From positions 1-39,051 of the forward strand of contig CAIJOT010000220.1 of NCBI GenBank assembly GCA_903822335.1: DNA of 39,051 bases. The letters are read 5' to 3'. Shown here in pieces: positions 18,883-27,135 of this stretch. The first letter of the stretch is position 1. Each line of letters starts with the position of its first letter. The notes under the pieces are model-generated. The model worked only from the letters and a program-made list of their open reading frames with translations. It did no database searches and was not told the origin of the DNA. Source of the stretch: an uncultured delta proteobacterium. Lineage in GTDB: Bacteria; Desulfobacterota; Syntrophorhabdia; Syntrophorhabdales; Syntrophorhabdaceae. A program made the translations under genes and the position numbers.

Positions 18883-20744
18883 ATGAAAGTAATGTAACGT
18901 TCCTACCCGCTGGCAAACACATCATAGCACCGCCGGGCAGCAGGGTAATGGATCTGGCAAAGATGCTGAATATCAATATTGCCTTTACATGCGGGGGAAA
19001 AGGGAGGTGTGGCCGCTGCAAGGTCTTCGTGAGAAAAGGTATGGAGACCTTGGGACCATTGACCGAAACGGAGAAGAACCTACTATCGCCGGAAGAAATA
19101 AGGAGCGGATTGCGACTCGGATGTGCTATCTGGTCTCCCCTTGCCGTCGATCTCGTAATAGACGTCCCTGAGGACTCGACCGAACACCTGAAGATCCATA
19201 CAGGTGGTACCAGTGTAATCGTTGAACCAGACCCGTCGGTGAAGAGATATGTAATCGAGCGTTCTCTATTCAGGTCTGGAAGTCTTTTACCATATGAGAA
19301 GCTGATCCTTGACAAATTGGAGAAAGAGCATGGGTTGGCACAGGTATCATTCGGCTACGAAGCGCTACAGCAGCTATCAAAGAGCATCAGCAATTCAGAG
19401 GAGGGCGAAGCAGTCGGACTCACGATATGGAACGACAGAGAGATTATTTCTGTGCAAAGGGAAGGAGGAAGGGGCATTTATGGGCTTGCAGTTGACGTAG
19501 GAACGACAACTGTTGTCTGCTACCTTCTCAATTTGAACGATGGGAAGATTTTATCGATTTCGTCTTCAGGCAACCCCCAGGCGAATATGGGCGATGACCT
19601 GATGACACGCATATCGGCCGTCATAGAGAATGAAGAAAATTTGTTTAGGTTGCAATCTTCTGTAGTTGAATCCATTAATCGACTGATCAAGGATTGTTGT
19701 GTCGCAACAGGGATAGCGCCAGAGGATATCTACGAGTGCTGTTGCGCGGGCAACACCTGCATGCAACACCTCTTTCTCGGTCTGTCACCCCAGTCGCTCG
19801 GTTTCTCCCCATACAGGCCTGTGACAAAGCAGGGGATTACGATTACTGCCAATGAACTACACCCTCCTCTCCTGATGAATCAGAAAGGGAAAATATATGT
19901 ATTGCCCTCCATCGCAGGTTTTGTGGGTGGAGATAATGTGAGCGTGCAGTTGATTGTTAATCATCTTGCTCCCAACAACGGTATAAGATTGATATTAGAT
20001 ATTGGCACAAATACCGAAATGGCACTTGCAGACAGTCAGGGTGTGATCGTCTGCTCGTGCGCTTCCGGACCGGCTTTTGAGGGCATGCACATTACCCACG
20101 GTGTGAGAGGTATCATCGGGGCCATCGAGCGTGTCCTGATGACACCTGGGTCGATTGAGGTGAAATGTGAAACCATCGGCAACAAAAAACCCATCGGCAT
20201 ATGTGGCTCTGGCTTAGTAGATGCAATAGCTGGTCTTATACAGACCGGATTGTTGCACCGAAATGGAGTCCTCAAAGCGGACTCAGCGACTCCGAGGCTG
20301 AGGGTGGGTGCCAGCGGGGAAAGGGAGTTTGTGTTGGTCTGGAAAGAGGAGACAGACCTGGGAAAGGACATCGTGATTGGTCAGCGAGATGTTATAGAGT
20401 TTCAGAAAGCGAAGGCAGCGATTCAGGCTGCCTGCAAAATTCTGATGCGCAGGAAAAAAATAACCGAAAATCAAATCGGCAAAATTTTCATTGCAGGCGC
20501 CTTCGGCCAGTATATAGATCCCGATAATGCAATCGTAACAGGTATGTTGCCATCGGTACCTTCGGAGAGAATACAAGCAATCGGAAATGCAGCAGGGAGT
20601 GGCGCCAGGATGGCACTGATTTCACGAGAGTCAAGGAGAGAAGCCGAAGCGATCGCAGAAAAGTCAGAGTACATTGAGTTATCAGCTGACCCCGAGTTTT
20701 CACGCGAGTTTATGCAATCCATGTTCTTTTCCTTACCACAATGA
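18879..20744 (+). CDS. RACE-type corrinoid reactivation protein (2Fe-2S plus ASKHA, DUF4445)
   Basis: 621 residues. An N-terminal plant-type 2Fe-2S domain (Cys38, Cys44, Cys47, Cys82: CGGKGRCGRC and LGCA) is followed by a linker and an ASKHA ATPase fold (LAVDVGTTTVVCYLL, LILDIGTNTEMAL, FIAGAFG near the C-terminus). Proteins of this kind (the activating enzyme of Acetobacterium O-demethylases, AcsV) reduce accidentally oxidised Co(II) corrinoid to Co(I) with ATP hydrolysis. The client is very likely the corrinoid protein at 15181. I moved the start from 18777 to ATG 18879, which overlaps the dctM stop and directly precedes the 2Fe-2S domain. Last gene of the operon. Confidence 0.9.
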   Translation: MNESNVTFLPAGKHIIAPPGSRVMDLAKMLNINIAFTCGGKGRCGRCKVFVRKGMETLGPLTETEKNLLSPEEIRSGLRLGCAIWSPLAVDLVIDVPEDSTEHLKIHTGGTSVIVEPDPSVKRYVIERSLFRSGSLLPYEKLILDKLEKEHGLAQVSFGYEALQQLSKSISNSEEGEAVGLTIWNDREIISVQREGGRGIYGLAVDVGTTTVVCYLLNLNDGKILSISSSGNPQANMGDDLMTRISAVIENEENLFRLQSSVVESINRLIKDCCVATGIAPEDIYECCCAGNTCMQHLFLGLSPQSLGFSPYRPVTKQGITITANELHPPLLMNQKGKIYVLPSIAGFVGGDNVSVQLIVNHLAPNNGIRLILDIGTNTEMALADSQGVIVCSCASGPAFEGMHITHGVRGIIGAIERVLMTPGSIEVKCETIGNKKPIGICGSGLVDAIAGLIQTGLLHRNGVLKADSATPRLRVGASGEREFVLVWKEETDLGKDIVIGQRDVIEFQKAKAAIQAACKILMRRKKITENQIGKIFIAGAFGQYIDPDNAIVTGMLPSVPSERIQAIGNAAGSGARMALISRESRREAEAIAEKSEYIELSADPEFSREFMQSMFFSLPQ

Positions 20745-20771
20745 GCAACGCTCATACTGATTTGCAATCAG
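20741..20771 (+). other. Two back-to-back short hairpins at the operon end
   Basis: ATGAGC-aac-GCTCAT overlaps the stop codon of the RACE gene, and CTGATT-tgc-AATCAG follows one base later. Each has 6-bp perfect arms and a 3-base loop. No T-run follows, so this is not a classical intrinsic terminator; it could be a 3' stabiliser or part of a Rho-dependent end. The remaining spacer to 20936 shows nothing else. Confidence 0.35.
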
Positions 20772-20936
20772 AGGCTGAGGTTTAGGGTATGGTTGAGGTG
20801 CCATGACAACCAATCGGCATGCTTAAGAAGAGATAAAAACAGCAGGATCTATTCTTCTTGACCAGTTTGTCGTGATCATTTGCAAATTGCGAGGACCTGA
20901 GCCAGGGAGACGATCAAGCTTCATAGTCCCATCACA

Positions 20937-22325
20937 CTAAGAGGGGGGATCAACAAAAACACTCAACCTCTTGAAACAAGAGGTATCCCTAACCCTCATT
21001 TTCGAAACAAATTTCACCTCAACGAACGTTCTGCTTCCAAGGGCATCTCCTTTAATAAGCGAATCCTGCTTTATAACCTTTGCGATCTCCTTCACGGCAG
21101 ACCGGGTAGCTTGTCTCCTGTTTACAATCTCTACAAGAAAGATGAGTGTTGTCTTATCTTGCTCTTTTTTGACTTCAAGCTGGTAGTCGAGAACCATAGG
21201 GATTGAAAAGAGGCTCTCATCAAAGGTAAAAGGGTATATCTCGCTCGTGCCAAGTTTGATCCCGGTGCAGGTCCTTTTGGTTATCATGTCGATCCTCTTG
21301 AGGATTGAACCGCATGCACACTTTTTTACAATTATTCTTGCAAGATCGCGCGTTCTATACCTGATGAGAGGCATACCTTCTCTTTTAAGAGAGGTTATGA
21401 CGAGTTCACCTTCCTCACCATCGACAACGGGTTGACCTGTTTGAGGATTAATCACCTCCACGAGATAGTCGCTTTCATGGATGTGGTACCCTTTACCAGA
21501 GTGGCACCCCATTCCTGCATTGAAACCCATCTCTGTGAGACCGTAGTGGCAAAACACCTTGGCTTTCCACGCATCCTCAAGTGCGTTTCTCACGGCTTCT
21601 GGAACAGGTTCGCCAGTAATCACGATTGTTTCTATCCCCATCTCTCGGAGCTTACATCTTTCACTGGCGAGCTTGGTTAGGCGGTGGAGGTAAAAAGAGT
21701 ACCCCACCAGAGCGGTGCTTCCATGTTCCGCTATGGCTCTAACCTGTTTCATGATATCTGATGTGATGCCGGTTACCACTGGCGTGGCGCCCGCCTTTTC
21801 CACACCCCTTGCAAGTACATCGGCCTGTCCCATTATAGTCTCGCCTGGAAGCATTATTTGAACTACGGCCTTTTTCTCCCCCAGAACTGCTTTTGTATTA
21901 GCTGAAAGCAAGTCAACGATACGTCGAAGATCGCCTTCCGTAAAGAAGATCCTTTTCTTTTCACCAGTTGTACCCGAGGTTGCGAGACTAACAATGCGAG
22001 ATATTTCCCCCATTGGCACACATAAGAACCGATACGGGTCTTTGATGATGTCCTCGGGTTCAGTAAAGGGAATCCGTCGAAGATCGGCCGGGGTTCGTAC
22101 AAGGGACGGAAGAACACAGTGTTTTGAGAAAAGGTCACGGTAAAAAGGGCTTTTCTTAATCACGTAGGCTACCATTTGGCGCAGCTTAAAAATCTGAAAT
22201 CTCTCCAGGACAACTCTATTGAATTGCTCCTGATTTATCCTTAGAATGTGTCGGAGGCTGATATCGCTTGTTGCTTCCCTCTTAATGTGTCCCCAGATCC
22301 ACTCGTCCAGATAATTTGAATTCAT
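20937..22325 (-). CDS. AMP-dependent ligase of the PaaK-like / DVU_1553 family
   Basis: 462 residues resembling phenylacetate-CoA ligases and, from memory, the family named DVU_1553 AMP-dependent CoA ligase. Seen: YRDLFSK near residue 60, P-loop LATSGTTGEKKRIFF, HYGLTEMGFNAG, HIHESDYLVEV, GELVITSL and the hinge-region RYRTRDLARI. A two-cysteine piece (KKCACGS) follows the hinge. Its ATG overlaps the radical SAM stop by ATGA, so it is the last gene of the minus-strand operon. The DVU_1553 assignment is unverified; the substrate is unknown. Confidence 0.78.
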   Translation of the reverse strand: MNSNYLDEWIWGHIKREATSDISLRHILRINQEQFNRVVLERFQIFKLRQMVAYVIKKSPFYRDLFSKHCVLPSLVRTPADLRRIPFTEPEDIIKDPYRFLCVPMGEISRIVSLATSGTTGEKKRIFFTEGDLRRIVDLLSANTKAVLGEKKAVVQIMLPGETIMGQADVLARGVEKAGATPVVTGITSDIMKQVRAIAEHGSTALVGYSFYLHRLTKLASERCKLREMGIETIVITGEPVPEAVRNALEDAWKAKVFCHYGLTEMGFNAGMGCHSGKGYHIHESDYLVEVINPQTGQPVVDGEEGELVITSLKREGMPLIRYRTRDLARIIVKKCACGSILKRIDMITKRTCTGIKLGTSEIYPFTFDESLFSIPMVLDYQLEVKKEQDKTTLIFLVEIVNRRQATRSAVKEIAKVIKQDSLIKGDALGSRTFVEVKFVSKMRVRDTSCFKRLSVFVDPPS

Positions 22326-23647
22326 CGGTGATACAGCCTTTTACCTCTAATGCTGGTTAGATAGTAGGCGCAGAAAGGCACAAGACTCCCATCGGTGGCG
22401 ACGTGAATGCAGCACCCCTCCAACCTCTCGAGATCAATATTCCAAACGTCCTGAAAAGGCATCCCGGAAATCGTAAGAGAATGCGCCTGCACCCAATTGA
22501 GAAGTTCATCGGGGATTGAATCCATTCCACATGAACAGGGCTGGCATGAGCATCTCCTGGGGGTAGGGGACCAATACGTCTCAAGAAAGCGCCTAACTGC
22601 CGCCGCAGGCTTGGAGGTACTCCTGACCACTGGGCTGAAAGCAGAAATGAGGGCACCATCATCCCCAAGTACAAAGAAACCGGCAAATGCACAATGAGCG
22701 TCTTTACTTCTCCGGGGTTTGAAATCAGATATCCGAACCTCTCCATCTGTTTGTTTTTCCAGGGCATTAAGCACTTCCGGCAGGGTTATCCTCTCTCTGT
22801 TATCGGGTACTTGAGGATATCTTCCGAAGTAACTAATAGGTTGAAAATGTACCCCTCTGACAACTGGCATCCATTGCTTTGCGAACTGGACAATACGGCC
22901 TATCTGGCTATCATTGATACCAGGCACAATGGTTGGAACCAGTACTACTGCCAGTCCCACATTGGAACAGTTCTCTATCACCTTAATTTTCGTATTGATT
23001 AAAGGACCCCCTCTTGTGGCATAGTAAACATCGTCCGTTACGCCATCGAACTGTAGATAAAGTATCTTTACCCCATTCTCCTTTAGTTTTAACAGGTACC
23101 TCGTGTCCTCAGCCAACCTTACCCCGTTGGTGTTGATCTGAATCATCTCGAATCCCAGATCGCTTGCAGCTGCTGCTATTTCCGGGAGGTCATCCCTGAG
23201 GGTAGGTTCGCCCCCGCTAAACTGTAAAGGCGGGGTTGTTCCTGTTGCAAGGATAGTTCTATAAAGACGTTTGATGGCTTCGATGTCCGGTTCAAAAGCG
23301 GGGACTTCGGGTGAGCTGGAAAAACAGATTGGGCACCTCATATTGCACCGGTGAGTGACTTCTATCAGAGCCACACAGATACCGCCCGTGTGGGCCAAAC
23401 ATGGACCACAATCGTAGGGACAACCCTTCTTGATCTCGGACAAATCCCCTCCTGGTCCGCCCCCATTCTCCGCGTATCTATCCCATATGAGGAAGGAATC
23501 TCCACTGCCTCTCCATAGCACTGTTTTAAAGTTTCCATGATCAAGACAGGTTTTCGCCAGATAAACGCCATCTTCCTCCTCCACAATCTCTGCATCAATC
23601 TTCCCCAAGCAGACAGGACAGAGGCTTTGCGTTTTTCTGAGAACCAT
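22322..23647 (-). CDS. Radical SAM protein, TrsS-like, with Tes/MJ0619-type accessory cysteines
   Basis: 441 residues. The radical SAM CX3CX2C motif is RCNMRCPICF (about residue 97-106), followed by FSGGEPT. In front are a zinc-ribbon-like segment (LCPVC, CLDHG) and GCPYDCGPCLAH, which closely resembles the signature before the SAM cluster in tetraether lipid synthase (Tes) and MJ0619. The C-terminal part is cysteine-rich (CSCQPCSCG, GCCIH, FCAYY) and could hold extra clusters. From memory it fits the NCBI family radical SAM (seleno)protein TrsS; no in-frame TGA is needed here. Function unknown: a radical C-C bond-forming or modifying reaction is the inference. It lies 28 bases after the methyltransferase gene and overlaps the ligase. 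Confidence 0.82.
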   Translation of the reverse strand: MVLRKTQSLCPVCLGKIDAEIVEEEDGVYLAKTCLDHGNFKTVLWRGSGDSFLIWDRYAENGGGPGGDLSEIKKGCPYDCGPCLAHTGGICVALIEVTHRCNMRCPICFSSSPEVPAFEPDIEAIKRLYRTILATGTTPPLQFSGGEPTLRDDLPEIAAAASDLGFEMIQINTNGVRLAEDTRYLLKLKENGVKILYLQFDGVTDDVYYATRGGPLINTKIKVIENCSNVGLAVVLVPTIVPGINDSQIGRIVQFAKQWMPVVRGVHFQPISYFGRYPQVPDNRERITLPEVLNALEKQTDGEVRISDFKPRRSKDAHCAFAGFFVLGDDGALISAFSPVVRSTSKPAAAVRRFLETYWSPTPRRCSCQPCSCGMDSIPDELLNWVQAHSLTISGMPFQDVWNIDLERLEGCCIHVATDGSLVPFCAYYLTSIRGKRLYHR

Positions 23648-23675
23648 CTTTATTACCTCGCTGAAAAATATGCCT

Positions 23676-24425
23676 TTATTTTGTACCCGCCATGATACAA
23701 TACCCTAGCGTCTCATTCCGAAAAGCCCTCGTTATCTCTCTGTAACTATCATTACTACATGCACCAGAGCAGAGTCCCGGTAGTTTGTCCAGAAAGGTAT
23801 TGATGCTACCGAAACGGAATATGGTATCAAAAAAAAGCTCCTTAAGTTTATCTGTGTGATCCTCGAAGTGGACGCTATGGAAGCCGTTGCCAGTCAATAA
23901 AGCCCTATAAGCTGCCTCTGGTTCGGCGCCGTTGATACAGGGAAATAGAACTCTGCTTCCAAAAAATGGGGTTTGCTTCTTTAGATAGAAATCGGCAATA
24001 GCGATTCGACCACCTTTGCGAAGAACTCTCCAGAACTCTCGAGCGACTTTTCCTTTGTCAGTGAACACCGAGAAGCTGCATTCACATAAGATTACATCGA
24101 AAGAATGGTCTAAAAAGGGAAAGGTTTCCGCTTCACCTACAAGAAAAAACACCTCATCTTGTAACCCTTCATCAGCCGCCTTGGTCTTCGCATAATTTAC
24201 CATTTTAGACGATAAATCCATGCCGATTACTTGGCACCCATATTTTCGATATAAAAAAAGGGCACTCCCCCCTTTTCCACTTGCTACATCAAGCACTCTG
24301 CATTCTCTTTCGACCCGCGTAAGTTCTGCTATCCTCTTTGTTAAACCAGTTTCTCCCGGGTGTAGAGTTTCCCCCCACACATCCGCCTCATAAAACTTAA
24401 CTGCAACCTTGCTATCCTCGGACAT
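23676..24425 (-). CDS. Class I SAM-dependent methyltransferase, DVU_1556-like
   Basis: 249 residues. Motif I is VLDVASGKGG (about 44-53), with the acidic residue after beta 2 in VIGMDLS, and the post-II region DVILCECSFSVF. The C-terminal third (EPEAAYRALLTGNGFHSVHFEDHTDKLKE, ending LGYCIMAG) resembles the DVU_1556 methyltransferases that sit beside TrsS radical SAM proteins; ArsM-like enzymes are the nearest characterised relatives I can name for the core. A CSGAC segment near the end may bind metal. The substrate is unknown. It follows the membrane-protein gene by 41 bases. Confidence 0.8.
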   Translation of the reverse strand: MSEDSKVAVKFYEADVWGETLHPGETGLTKRIAELTRVERECRVLDVASGKGGSALFLYRKYGCQVIGMDLSSKMVNYAKTKAADEGLQDEVFFLVGEAETFPFLDHSFDVILCECSFSVFTDKGKVAREFWRVLRKGGRIAIADFYLKKQTPFFGSRVLFPCINGAEPEAAYRALLTGNGFHSVHFEDHTDKLKELFFDTIFRFGSINTFLDKLPGLCSGACSNDSYREITRAFRNETLGYCIMAGTK

Positions 24426-24466
24426 TATAATAAATCCCGCTAATTAAGTTTCAATTTCTTTCCTTT

Positions 24467-25183
24467 CTAAAGCCCTACCATAAAAGCTACTGTACCGATT
24501 CCACAACAAAAGGCTATAGTAGCAGTTGAAGCAACATAGCTAAGCGAAGGTCTTCTCGCAACCTCGGGGGCAAACCTCGATTGGAGCTTCACCCCTGCTA
24601 AATAACCTAATGGAAGGAAAATAGCCGCAGCAGACATCCATACAACTCCACCTATGGCAAGGAAGTCAGGCAGCGGCCTTGCATACCCCAAGTCAGCACA
24701 GATAGGCTTGTCCACCCCATAGGTAGTGGATAGGATGAATAGTGTGGAAGCTAATAAGGCGGATAACACTCCCACCCCTATGCGAGTGGGGATACTCCTC
24801 TCCAGCCTCTTCATTGAAAAGCGTGCCACCAGAGCTAAGAAAATGGACTCTATGATAGCGGCCGCGGCAGAAGCTACTATTGGTGAATAATAAGTCGAAC
24901 GAACAGAGGTGGGTAAGAATGGAACACTAAGCCAGCAAAACGCAGCAGCTACTAAACCTATGCCTACTAACATGGCAGGCTTTTTATAAATAGCCAAAGC
25001 TGATCCCATCACAAAGGAGCCAAAGGTGGCGGCCATGAGAAAGCAGGGACATAAGTGATATAGGAAAAGGTCACCCCAATGAGAATGTAAAGCACCCAAA
25101 AAAGTAATGGCTTCAAGGAACCCCCAAATACAGCCGAAAGTTACTATCCCCAAAAAAATTCGAAAAACCTGTCTTTTTTCCAT
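24467..25183 (-). CDS. Seven-helix membrane protein of unknown function
   Basis: 238 residues with seven hydrophobic stretches of 20-25 residues that can each span the membrane. Features that might matter are FLEAIT in helix 1, LYHLCPCF in helix 2, and a polar loop with Cys, GVDKPICADLG, between helices 5 and 6. I recognise no family. The start is firm (GGAGG 8 bases upstream). Its place between the redox protein and the methyltransferase suggests it belongs to the same system. It may replace the C-GCAxxG-C-C protein that I remember from Desulfovibrio clusters; that comparison is speculative. Confidence 0.7.
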   Translation of the reverse strand: MEKRQVFRIFLGIVTFGCIWGFLEAITFLGALHSHWGDLFLYHLCPCFLMAATFGSFVMGSALAIYKKPAMLVGIGLVAAAFCWLSVPFLPTSVRSTYYSPIVASAAAAIIESIFLALVARFSMKRLERSIPTRIGVGVLSALLASTLFILSTTYGVDKPICADLGYARPLPDFLAIGGVVWMSAAAIFLPLGYLAGVKLQSRFAPEVARRPSLSYVASTATIAFCCGIGTVAFMVGL

Positions 25184-25212
25184 ATTATCTTACCTCCTTA
25201 CTACTTAAGATA

Positions 25213-25416
25213 TTATTTATCCTCTATCTGTTCTTCGATACTGCGTAACTTGCGCCCCATCTCTTCGGAGACGAATACGGCCCCACATTTTGGGCATCGA
25301 GTACCTTTAACAGGTTTTTTGAACTGAAGATAACTGAACTGAACTTCACCTTCCGTGACCTTCTCGTTGCACTTAAAACAGTACCATTCTTCCCATGCTT
25401 CTCCCATCTCTGCCAT
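25213..25416 (-). CDS. Small CxxC zinc-ribbon/redox protein, DVU_1557-like
   Basis: 67 residues: WYCFKCNEKV and TRCPKCGAVFV give two CxxC knuckles of a zinc ribbon or rubredoxin-like site, followed by a charged C-terminal helix. From memory this matches the DVU_1557 family redox protein found next to TrsS. GGAGG precedes the ATG. Its role as a redox or adaptor protein for the neighbouring enzymes is inference. Confidence 0.72.
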   Translation of the reverse strand: MAEMGEAWEEWYCFKCNEKVTEGEVQFSYLQFKKPVKGTRCPKCGAVFVSEEMGRKLRSIEEQIEDK

Positions 25417-25430
25417 ACACCTATACCTCC

Positions 25431-25673
25431 TCAGCTTAGTTCAGATTTATACCAGTACGCAGAATGCACAGTGTACTGAGATTCTTGTACTGAATAAAGT
25501 ACGTAGTAGGTTGCTTGCCCAAGCCTTTCATACGCCAAGTATCTTCCGGTCTCCGGATGGTAAAACTTCTGACCTGTATTCTCACCATGTAGTATAACTT
25601 CGATCAATTCTTCGTCACGGATGTTCCTTGACTCTAACAAAGCCGTGATTTCCTTGCTTTTCTTGATCTCCAT
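25431..25673 (-). CDS. Small conserved-looking protein of unknown function
   Basis: 80 residues when started at the ATG at 25673, which has AGGAGA 4 bases upstream; the track start at 25709 has no such site and would overlap the upstream gene. The protein opens with a charged helical part (KSKEITALLESRNIRDEELIEVI) and continues with an aromatic-rich part (FYHPETGRYLAYERL, ATYYVLYS), suggesting a small alpha/beta fold. No motif is recognised. It sits between the CCG Fe-S protein and the CxxC protein in the operon and is probably an accessory subunit. Confidence 0.65.
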   Translation of the reverse strand: MEIKKSKEITALLESRNIRDEELIEVILHGENTGQKFYHPETGRYLAYERLGQATYYVLYSVQESQYTVHSAYWYKSELS

Positions 25674-25698
25674 TTTTTCTCCTTTCCCTGGATTGAGC

Positions 25699-26847
25699 TT
25701 ATCTCCCAACCGGCTTCTCTGATTTGGTATTTTGAAGTAGCTCCAAAAGTAAGATTTTCGTTTGTGACTGCGCTTCTCTCCTTTTCTTACCCGTTTTGGT
25801 AACTTGGTGCCCGACTTCTTTCCAGTTTGGGTTGAAGATTAGATCCAAGAGGTGAAGGCTGGTTTTATTCATCGCCAATGCTTCACGACATCCGGCACAA
25901 TAGCTGACTATATCAAAATGGAATTCGTCAGTCCGTCTCTTTGTTATATTACCAGCCAAGTCAAAATCTATAAAAGGCACCATACCACCCATACCACAGC
26001 ACCGCGCTTTTTCCCCGGAATATTCGACCTCCTCAATCTCATAACCTATCTCCCGGATCAAAAACCTGACACTTTCTCGTAAACCCGTTAGATTACGTGC
26101 CGTACAGCTATCATGAATCGAGAAAATCCTACGTTCACCCTTTACGCCTTCGGGGAGCCCCAGTTCCACCATGACCTCGTAAATCGATTTGAAGTGTATA
26201 TGTGGGAGATTCTCTGTCATGTTCCGGTAACAATCGGGACAGGCTACGATCATTTCGCTTGCACCCAGTTTTTTCATGTCGTTCTCGATATCAGTCAAAA
26301 TTTGCCTGAACACTGCCTGTTCCCCAAGAAAATGATTAGGCCCTCCGCAGCAACCTAGGATGATTCCTGTATCCGTCAATCTATTCAGGAGATATTCGTA
26401 ACTTTTAACAACAAGGCCCGGGGCATAGCCTGACAAGTTGCATCCCGGGAAAAACACTCTTTCACACTTACCCGTTCTTGGGTCTGAATGAATGAGGTGA
26501 AAGGCATCCGAGAGGACGAATTCTTGAGTTTTCTTCACCGCTTGATGTTCAGGAAGGGGTGCTTTTCCGTCGCTTACAAGTTCCTTGCGTGCAGCCATGC
26601 ATAGCTTTCCAGTGTCGATTCCTTCAGGACAGACCTTCCCACAGAGACCACAAATATTGCAGGAGTATGCAATCTGAGATTCCCCTATAAGCTGATTTTG
26701 GAAGATTTTCGCAAGTTGATTTGGAAAACCATACTTCTTAAGGAATTCACAGTCATTTACACAAGAACCGCACTCGCTGCAATTCTTAAGTACTTGGTCT
26801 GCAATCAGATGGATATTTTCCATATACTCCATATTACGAGCACTCAT
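25699..26847 (-). CDS. HdrD/GlpC-like Fe-S protein with two CCG domains
   Basis: 382 residues. N-terminal ferredoxin part with two 4Fe-4S motifs (CSECGSCVNDC and CNICGLCGKVCP), then two cysteine-rich CCG domains: GCCGGPNHFLG with CPDC, and CCGMGG with YCAGC. This is the layout of HdrD, GlpC and LldE-type proteins, which pass electrons to or from quinones, disulfides or partner flavoproteins. I moved the start from 26871 to ATG 26847, where TAAGGAG lies 6 bases upstream. It is the first gene of the minus-strand operon. It could be the electron link between this operon and the flavoprotein operon, but this is inference. Confidence 0.85.
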   Translation of the reverse strand: MSARNMEYMENIHLIADQVLKNCSECGSCVNDCEFLKKYGFPNQLAKIFQNQLIGESQIAYSCNICGLCGKVCPEGIDTGKLCMAARKELVSDGKAPLPEHQAVKKTQEFVLSDAFHLIHSDPRTGKCERVFFPGCNLSGYAPGLVVKSYEYLLNRLTDTGIILGCCGGPNHFLGEQAVFRQILTDIENDMKKLGASEMIVACPDCYRNMTENLPHIHFKSIYEVMVELGLPEGVKGERRIFSIHDSCTARNLTGLRESVRFLIREIGYEIEEVEYSGEKARCCGMGGMVPFIDFDLAGNITKRRTDEFHFDIVSYCAGCREALAMNKTSLHLLDLIFNPNWKEVGHQVTKTGKKRREAQSQTKILLLELLQNTKSEKPVGR

Positions 26848-26934
26848 CCAGAACTCCTTAGTACCTACCAAGTTAACAGTGGAACTTACTTATACTATTT
26901 CTCACTTTCACAGAATTGTTTCAATAGGAAGATT

Positions 26935-26952
26935 GGACTATTTTTATAGTCC
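26935..26952. promoter_or_regulatory. 18-bp palindrome upstream of the CCG/radical SAM operon
   Basis: GGACTAT-TTTT-ATAGTCC has perfect 7-bp arms. A possible -10 (TATAAG on the minus strand, 26889-26894) would put transcription start near 26882, so the palindrome centre lies about 60 bases upstream, a usual position for a NarL-type activator. The adjacent gene pair encodes such a regulator. No good -35 is present, as expected for an activated promoter. Confidence 0.45.
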
Positions 26953-27102
26953 TTTCAATTGCGCTTTCTAATCTCTGGCCACCCATGTCACTAAATGAAA
27001 TAAGTCTGTGACCCCCTCACCTTTGATGGCGAAACAATGCTTTAACTACAGTAAGACGCAGCATTGTCAGTTTGAATTTAACCGGACCGGGGAAAAGACA
27101 TG

Positions 27103-27119
27103 AAAGTTAAAATAACTTT
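27103..27119. other. Short inverted repeat just after the response-regulator gene
   Basis: AAAGTTA-aaa-TAACTTT, 7-bp arms, 17 bases beyond the response-regulator stop in its direction of transcription. It could be a weak terminator for the two-component operon; only a broken T-rich tail follows, and the arms are AT-rich. Confidence 0.3.
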
Positions 27120-27135
27120 AAGAGCCGGCAATGTA

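Noticed and set aside
22322-22324. TGA at the end of the radical SAM gene as a selenocysteine codon, since some TrsS proteins are selenoproteins
   Set aside because: The TGA overlaps the next gene's ATG (ATGA) in a normal coupled arrangement, and no C-terminal extension or selenocysteine element was evident.
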